Assembly: GCA_964388835.1 (NCBI GenBank)
Contig: CAYMBZ010000015.1
Span: 1 to 28,151 of the forward strand
Origin: UBA1738 sp964388835
GTDB taxonomy: Bacteria > Bacillota > Clostridia > UBA1381
Length of the DNA: 28,151 nt
Reading direction: 5' to 3'
The notes under the pieces were generated by a model. The model saw only the letters and a program-made list of their open reading frames with translations. It did no database searches and was not told the DNA's origin. A program made the position numbers and the translations under genes. Shown here piece after piece: positions 24,713 through 28,151 of this stretch. The stretch's first letter is position 1; each line of letters begins with the position of its first letter.

Positions 24713-26344
24713 ATGAATGTATTTTCGGGAAAAGGTGTCTGCGGAGGGGTTACACACGGAAAAATTTCGGTACTGAAAAAAAATAAGGTGACCGTAAAGC
24801 GTATCGGCAACGAAGATCCCGAAGCGGAAAAAGCGCGCGTAAATGCGGCAAAGGCGGCAACACTGGAGCAATTGCGGGGGATTTATAAAAAAGCGCTCAG
24901 GGAAGTCGGGGAAACAAATGCACAGATTTTCGAAATTCATATGATGATGATTGAGGATGATGATTATAACGAGAGCATCGAAAATATAATCGAAACACAA
25001 AATGTAAATGCCGAGTACGCTGTGGCAATAACGGCGGATAATTTTGCCGAAATGTTTTCTGCAATGGAGGATTCGTATATGCAGGCGAGAGCTGCGGATG
25101 TGCGGGATATATCCGACAGAATCATAGCAAATTTAACCGGCGAAATATCGGAAACGGTTATGAGCGATAACAGAATAGTCTGTGCGGATGACCTTGCACC
25201 GAGCGAAACCGTGGCTCTTGACAAGGACAAGGTAGTGGCATTTGTTACTGCATACGGCTCTTCAAATTCTCACACGGCGATTCTTGCAAGAAATATGAAT
25301 ATACCTGCGATTATAGGTATTGGAGAAGAATTTCTTGAAAAAATATGCAATGATGACGAGGCGTTTGTTGACGGTTTTACGGGAGAAATCTTTGTAAATC
25401 CGGATGATGAAACGAGGAAAAGGCTTACCGCAAAGCAGGAGGCGGAGGAAGAAAAGAAAAGACTTTTGCAAGAACTGAAGGGTAAGGAAAACCGAACTGT
25501 TGACGGAAAAACAATAAACGTTTATGCAAATATAGGCAGTGTGGATAACATAGGTGCCGTATTGCTGAATGATGCCGGCGGAATAGGATTGTTCAGAAGT
25601 GAATTTTTATATCTTGAAAACAGTTCTTATCCGACGGAGGAGGAACAGTTTTCGGCATATAAAAAGGTGCTGGAGAGTATGGCGGGTAAAAAGGTTATTA
25701 TAAGAACCCTTGACATAGGTGCGGATAAGCAGGTTGATTATTTTAATTTGAAAAAGGAAGAAAACCCGGCTTTGGGATGCCGCGCCATCCGTATCTGCCT
25801 TACTCGCCCGGATATCTTTAAAGTTCAGCTCAGAGCGCTTTACAGAGCATCGGTTTACGGAAATCTCGGCATAATGTTCCCGATGATAACAAGCGTTGAA
25901 GAAGTGGAGCAAATCCTTTGCATTTGCGATGAGGTTAAGGCGGAACTTACCGAACAGGGAATTTTGTATTCCGATAAAATCGAACTGGGAATCATGATAG
26001 AGACACCTGCCGCAGCAATCATAAGCGACAAATTGGCGACGCTGGTTGATTTTTTCAGTGTGGGCACGAACGATTTGACGCAATATACACTTGCATGCGA
26101 CCGACAAAATTCGGATGTGGAAATGTTCTGTAACACACATCATGAGGCGATTTTGCGGCTGATTGAAATGTCTGCTGAAAATGCGCATAAAAACGGCGCG
26201 TGGATAGGAATTTGCGGTGAGCTTGCGGCGGATACAAGTTTGACGGAAACTTTTCTGCGCATGGGTATTGATGAATTGTCGGTATCTCCGTCTTTTGTTT
26301 TAAAGGTGCGGGATGCGGTAAGACGCTGTAATCTTTCAAAATAA
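24713..26344 (+). CDS. ptsI: PTS enzyme I (phosphoenolpyruvate-protein phosphotransferase)
   Basis: 543 aa, slightly shorter than the usual 570-575. It starts the PTS phosphate chain from PEP to HPr in the cytoplasm. The N-terminal HPr-binding and phosphohistidine domain carries H187 in GSSNSHTAILARN. The C-terminal PEP-binding TIM barrel has GGIGLFRSEFLY, NPALGCRAIRICL, GIMIETPAA, FFSVGTNDLTQYTLACDR and GICGELA, all intact. AAGGAG precedes the ATG, 21 nt after ppa. It ends the operon before a bidirectional terminator. With HPr and FruA it makes the operon a complete PEP-to-fructose relay. Confidence 0.95.
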   Translation: MNVFSGKGVCGGVTHGKISVLKKNKVTVKRIGNEDPEAEKARVNAAKAATLEQLRGIYKKALREVGETNAQIFEIHMMMIEDDDYNESIENIIETQNVNAEYAVAITADNFAEMFSAMEDSYMQARAADVRDISDRIIANLTGEISETVMSDNRIVCADDLAPSETVALDKDKVVAFVTAYGSSNSHTAILARNMNIPAIIGIGEEFLEKICNDDEAFVDGFTGEIFVNPDDETRKRLTAKQEAEEEKKRLLQELKGKENRTVDGKTINVYANIGSVDNIGAVLLNDAGGIGLFRSEFLYLENSSYPTEEEQFSAYKKVLESMAGKKVIIRTLDIGADKQVDYFNLKKEENPALGCRAIRICLTRPDIFKVQLRALYRASVYGNLGIMFPMITSVEEVEQILCICDEVKAELTEQGILYSDKIELGIMIETPAAAIISDKLATLVDFFSVGTNDLTQYTLACDRQNSDVEMFCNTHHEAILRLIEMSAENAHKNGAWIGICGELAADTSLTETFLRMGIDELSVSPSFVLKVRDAVRRCNLSK

Positions 26345-26356
26345 AAACAGGGACAC

Positions 26357-26433
26357 AAAAAGGCGGAATTTTGCATGCCAAATTTGGTTTTCCATTAAAC
26401 CAAACATGGTTTTCGGTATGCTCCGCCTTTTTT
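26357..26433. terminator. Bidirectional terminator between ptsI and the GH13 gene
   Basis: AAAAAGGCGGA (26357-26367) pairs with TCCGCC plus T6 (26422-26433). The A-run on the left is the T-run for the minus strand, so both converging genes can use it. Inside are a second stem (GCATGCC with GGTATGC, one wobble) and an inner TTGGTTT/AAACCAA hairpin, giving a long stacked structure. Confidence 0.85.
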
Positions 26434-26437
26434 ATTA

Positions 26438-28033
26438 CTATTTTGTTTTTATAACAAGACATTCATATGGTGCAAGGGTGTTCGGTATTTCGTTTCTGCC
26501 GTAATTTGAAAGCACAATCTCGCCGATAATATCAAGCTCGGTTTTGCTTTCGGTTTCAAAATTGCAAATCACAATGAATTCCGATTCCGAATCATATCTT
26601 TGGTAAATATAAATGCCGCTTCTGTCTCCGGTGAGGTTTTTATAGTCGCCATGTCTAAATGCATTGTTGTCTTTGCGCAATTTCAACATTTTTTTGTAGA
26701 ATCCGTATACGGATTTTTCGCCCGTAGCCATGTCTTTTTCCACATTAATCTCATCAAGTCTGTTATGGAATCCGTACCAGGGTGAGGTACTGCCGAATCC
26801 TCCGTCCGCACTTCCGTTCCAGGGCATTGGATGTCTTGCGTGGTCACGACCGAAAGCGTTCAGACCTTTCATGATTTCATCATGTGTGCATTCGCCGATG
26901 TTTTCTTTGTAGTAATTCAGCGCTTCTATGTCCGTAAAGTCCTCGATTTTGTCGGAAATGCTGTTTGTTACGCCGATTTCCTGTCCTTGGTAAATAAAAG
27001 GAACTCCCTTGGCAAGTCCGTACATGGCAGCAAGCATGCAAGCCGATTCGAAACGATACTTTCGGTCATCTCCGTACTTTGAAACACATCGCGGCTGGTC
27101 GTGATTTTCCCAAAACAGCATGTACAAAAGCTTGTTTTCCTGCATAAAATTTTGCCATTTTATCAAAATATCGCGAACATCGTCCAACTTAAAGTCATGA
27201 ATGAAATATTTTCCGCTTCTTCCGACGCCGACATGATCAAACTGAAATGCGGCGGAGAGTTCGTTTCGACTTCCGTCAATCAAAAGCTTTATATTATCCG
27301 AACCCGCGCCCCAACATTCACCTACGGTGAAAAGCTTTTGCGCTTTTTCTCTGCCGAAGAGCAGATTTATGTATTCGTGCAAGCGCGGACCGTTTCCGTT
27401 TTTGTTATTTACGAAATCCTTTGAAATTTGGTCCAAAACATCGCATCTGAAGCCGTCAACGCCGAGGTCAATCCAAAAATCTACCACCGCAAGCATTTCT
27501 TCACGTACCTTGGGATTTTCCCAATTCAAATCCGGTTGGCTGACGGCATAGGAATGAAGATAGTATTGACCGGTCAGATCGTCATATTCCCATGCTGAAC
27601 CGCCGAAAGCCGCCTGCCAATCATTAAGCGGCTCATCTGCCCAATAGTAGTAATCACGGTAAGGATTATCCTTTGATTTGCGCGCTTCCCGAAACCATTT
27701 GTGCCTGCTTGAAGTGTGGTTTGCGACGAGGTCCATGATAAGGCGAATTTCGCGCTTGTGCATTTCGGAAATCATATGCTTCCAATCATCAAGTGTACCG
27801 AATTCATCCATTATATCGCGGTAATCGGATATATCGTAGCCGTTGTCGTCATTCGGGCTTTTGTAGCATGGCGAGAGCCACACTGCATTTACGCCGAGCT
27901 CCTTTAGGTAGTCAAGCTTCTGCGTAATTCCGGCAAGGTCGCCGATGCCGTCACCATTTGAATCCATAAAGCTGCGCGGATATATTTGATAGATAATCCA
28001 ATCATAAAAATTTTCTTGTTTTTCAGTAAGCAT
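26438..28033 (-). CDS. GH13 alpha-glucosidase, oligo-1,6-glucosidase type
   Basis: 531 aa. It is a cytoplasmic alpha-amylase-superfamily enzyme releasing glucose from short alpha-glucosides. The (beta/alpha)8 barrel shows YQIYPRSFMDSNGDGIGDL, VNAVWLSPCYKSPNDDNGYD and QPDLN. Nucleophile D198 sits in GFRCDVL, acid/base E239 in GECWG and D312 in ENHDQPR; GVPFIYQGQEIG and a small C-terminal beta domain follow. In GH13_31 enzymes a Val directly after the nucleophile, as here, goes with alpha-1,6 preference, so isomaltose-like substrates are favoured over maltose. Trehalose-6-phosphate hydrolase is a weaker alternative. The ATG at 28033 is chosen because GGGAGG lies 7 nt upstream and homology starts there; longer in-frame starts fall within the promoter. 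There is no signal peptide, and it converges on ptsI. Confidence 0.92.
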   Translation of the reverse strand: MLTEKQENFYDWIIYQIYPRSFMDSNGDGIGDLAGITQKLDYLKELGVNAVWLSPCYKSPNDDNGYDISDYRDIMDEFGTLDDWKHMISEMHKREIRLIMDLVANHTSSRHKWFREARKSKDNPYRDYYYWADEPLNDWQAAFGGSAWEYDDLTGQYYLHSYAVSQPDLNWENPKVREEMLAVVDFWIDLGVDGFRCDVLDQISKDFVNNKNGNGPRLHEYINLLFGREKAQKLFTVGECWGAGSDNIKLLIDGSRNELSAAFQFDHVGVGRSGKYFIHDFKLDDVRDILIKWQNFMQENKLLYMLFWENHDQPRCVSKYGDDRKYRFESACMLAAMYGLAKGVPFIYQGQEIGVTNSISDKIEDFTDIEALNYYKENIGECTHDEIMKGLNAFGRDHARHPMPWNGSADGGFGSTSPWYGFHNRLDEINVEKDMATGEKSVYGFYKKMLKLRKDNNAFRHGDYKNLTGDRSGIYIYQRYDSESEFIVICNFETESKTELDIIGEIVLSNYGRNEIPNTLAPYECLVIKTK

Positions 28034-28067
28034 ATATTCGCCTCCCAAATCGTATTCGTTTCTTATC

Positions 28068-28096
28068 ATTATATAATATATGTACTTAAAATGCAA
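28068..28096 (-). promoter_or_regulatory. Promoter of the GH13 gene
   Basis: On the minus strand TTGCAT (28096-28091), a 17-nt spacer and TATAAT (28073-28068). The start site would fall near 28061, leaving a leader of about 28 nt. Confidence 0.75.
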
Positions 28097-28151
28097 GAAA
28101 AAATTAATGGGGAGATTGTAAAAAAGTGTAGGTTTACAATAGATGTGTTAC

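Overview
The window looks like chromosomal DNA of a low-to-moderate GC Firmicute, most likely an uncultured anaerobic, gut-type Clostridia member. The signs are strong AGGAGG-type ribosome binding sites, some GTG and TTG starts, canonical TTGACA/TATAAT promoters with 17-nt spacers, a c-di-GMP-I riboswitch of clostridial style, a fruR-fruK-fruA operon and clostridial exopolysaccharide gene families. The genus cannot be fixed from the sequence. No tRNA, rRNA, CRISPR array, prophage or complete insertion sequence was seen.

Layout. (1) 1-434: a perfect 35-bp inverted repeat at the very edge of the window. Its right arm supplies the ribosome binding site and start of a 23-codon hydrophobic ORF, which ends before a terminator-like hairpin. 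(2) 435-6227: four intact co-directional genes: a LeuA-family protein with degenerate metal-site residues, a TIM-barrel/acyl-CoA-ligase fusion, a branched-chain aminotransferase and an ACMSD-type amidohydrolase. They look like one uncharacterised pathway around branched-chain or keto-acid substrates. (3) 6267-11890: a strong promoter, a c-di-GMP-I riboswitch and an intrinsic terminator lead into a wrecked surface-polysaccharide cluster (glycosyltransferases, two acyltransferases, a Wzy-type polymerase piece, a GT32 tail and a CDP-glycerol glycerophosphotransferase tail). Nonsense codons, 1-nt indels and deletion joins break nearly every gene. (4) 11903-16681: a promoter with a nested-stem 5' leader, then a GH78 alpha-L-rhamnosidase, a secreted papain-family protease and a PHP-domain phosphatase, all intact. 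(5) 16759-19870: a dead hybrid sensor kinase, scraps of two IS families and a truncated MMPL exporter remnant on the minus strand. (6) 20100-26344: a self-contained fructose PTS operon, fruR-fruK-fruA-HPr-ppa-ptsI, with unusually phased repeats around its promoter. (7) 26357-28096: a shared bidirectional terminator, then a convergent GH13 alpha-glucosidase with its own promoter on the minus strand.

How it fits together. The metabolic blocks are intact: fructose uptake and phosphorylation to fructose-1,6-bisphosphate, rhamnoside and alpha-glucoside hydrolysis, and an amino/keto-acid operon. The surface-polysaccharide and sensory blocks are decaying beside them. Intact genes interleave with broken ones, so uniform sequencing error is an unlikely explanation; local gene loss fits better, although read-level checking is needed. 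The most interesting items are the LeuA-like/TIM-ligase operon, the c-di-GMP switch left in front of a dead polysaccharide cluster, the phased repeats at the fru promoter and the edge palindrome with its small ORF.
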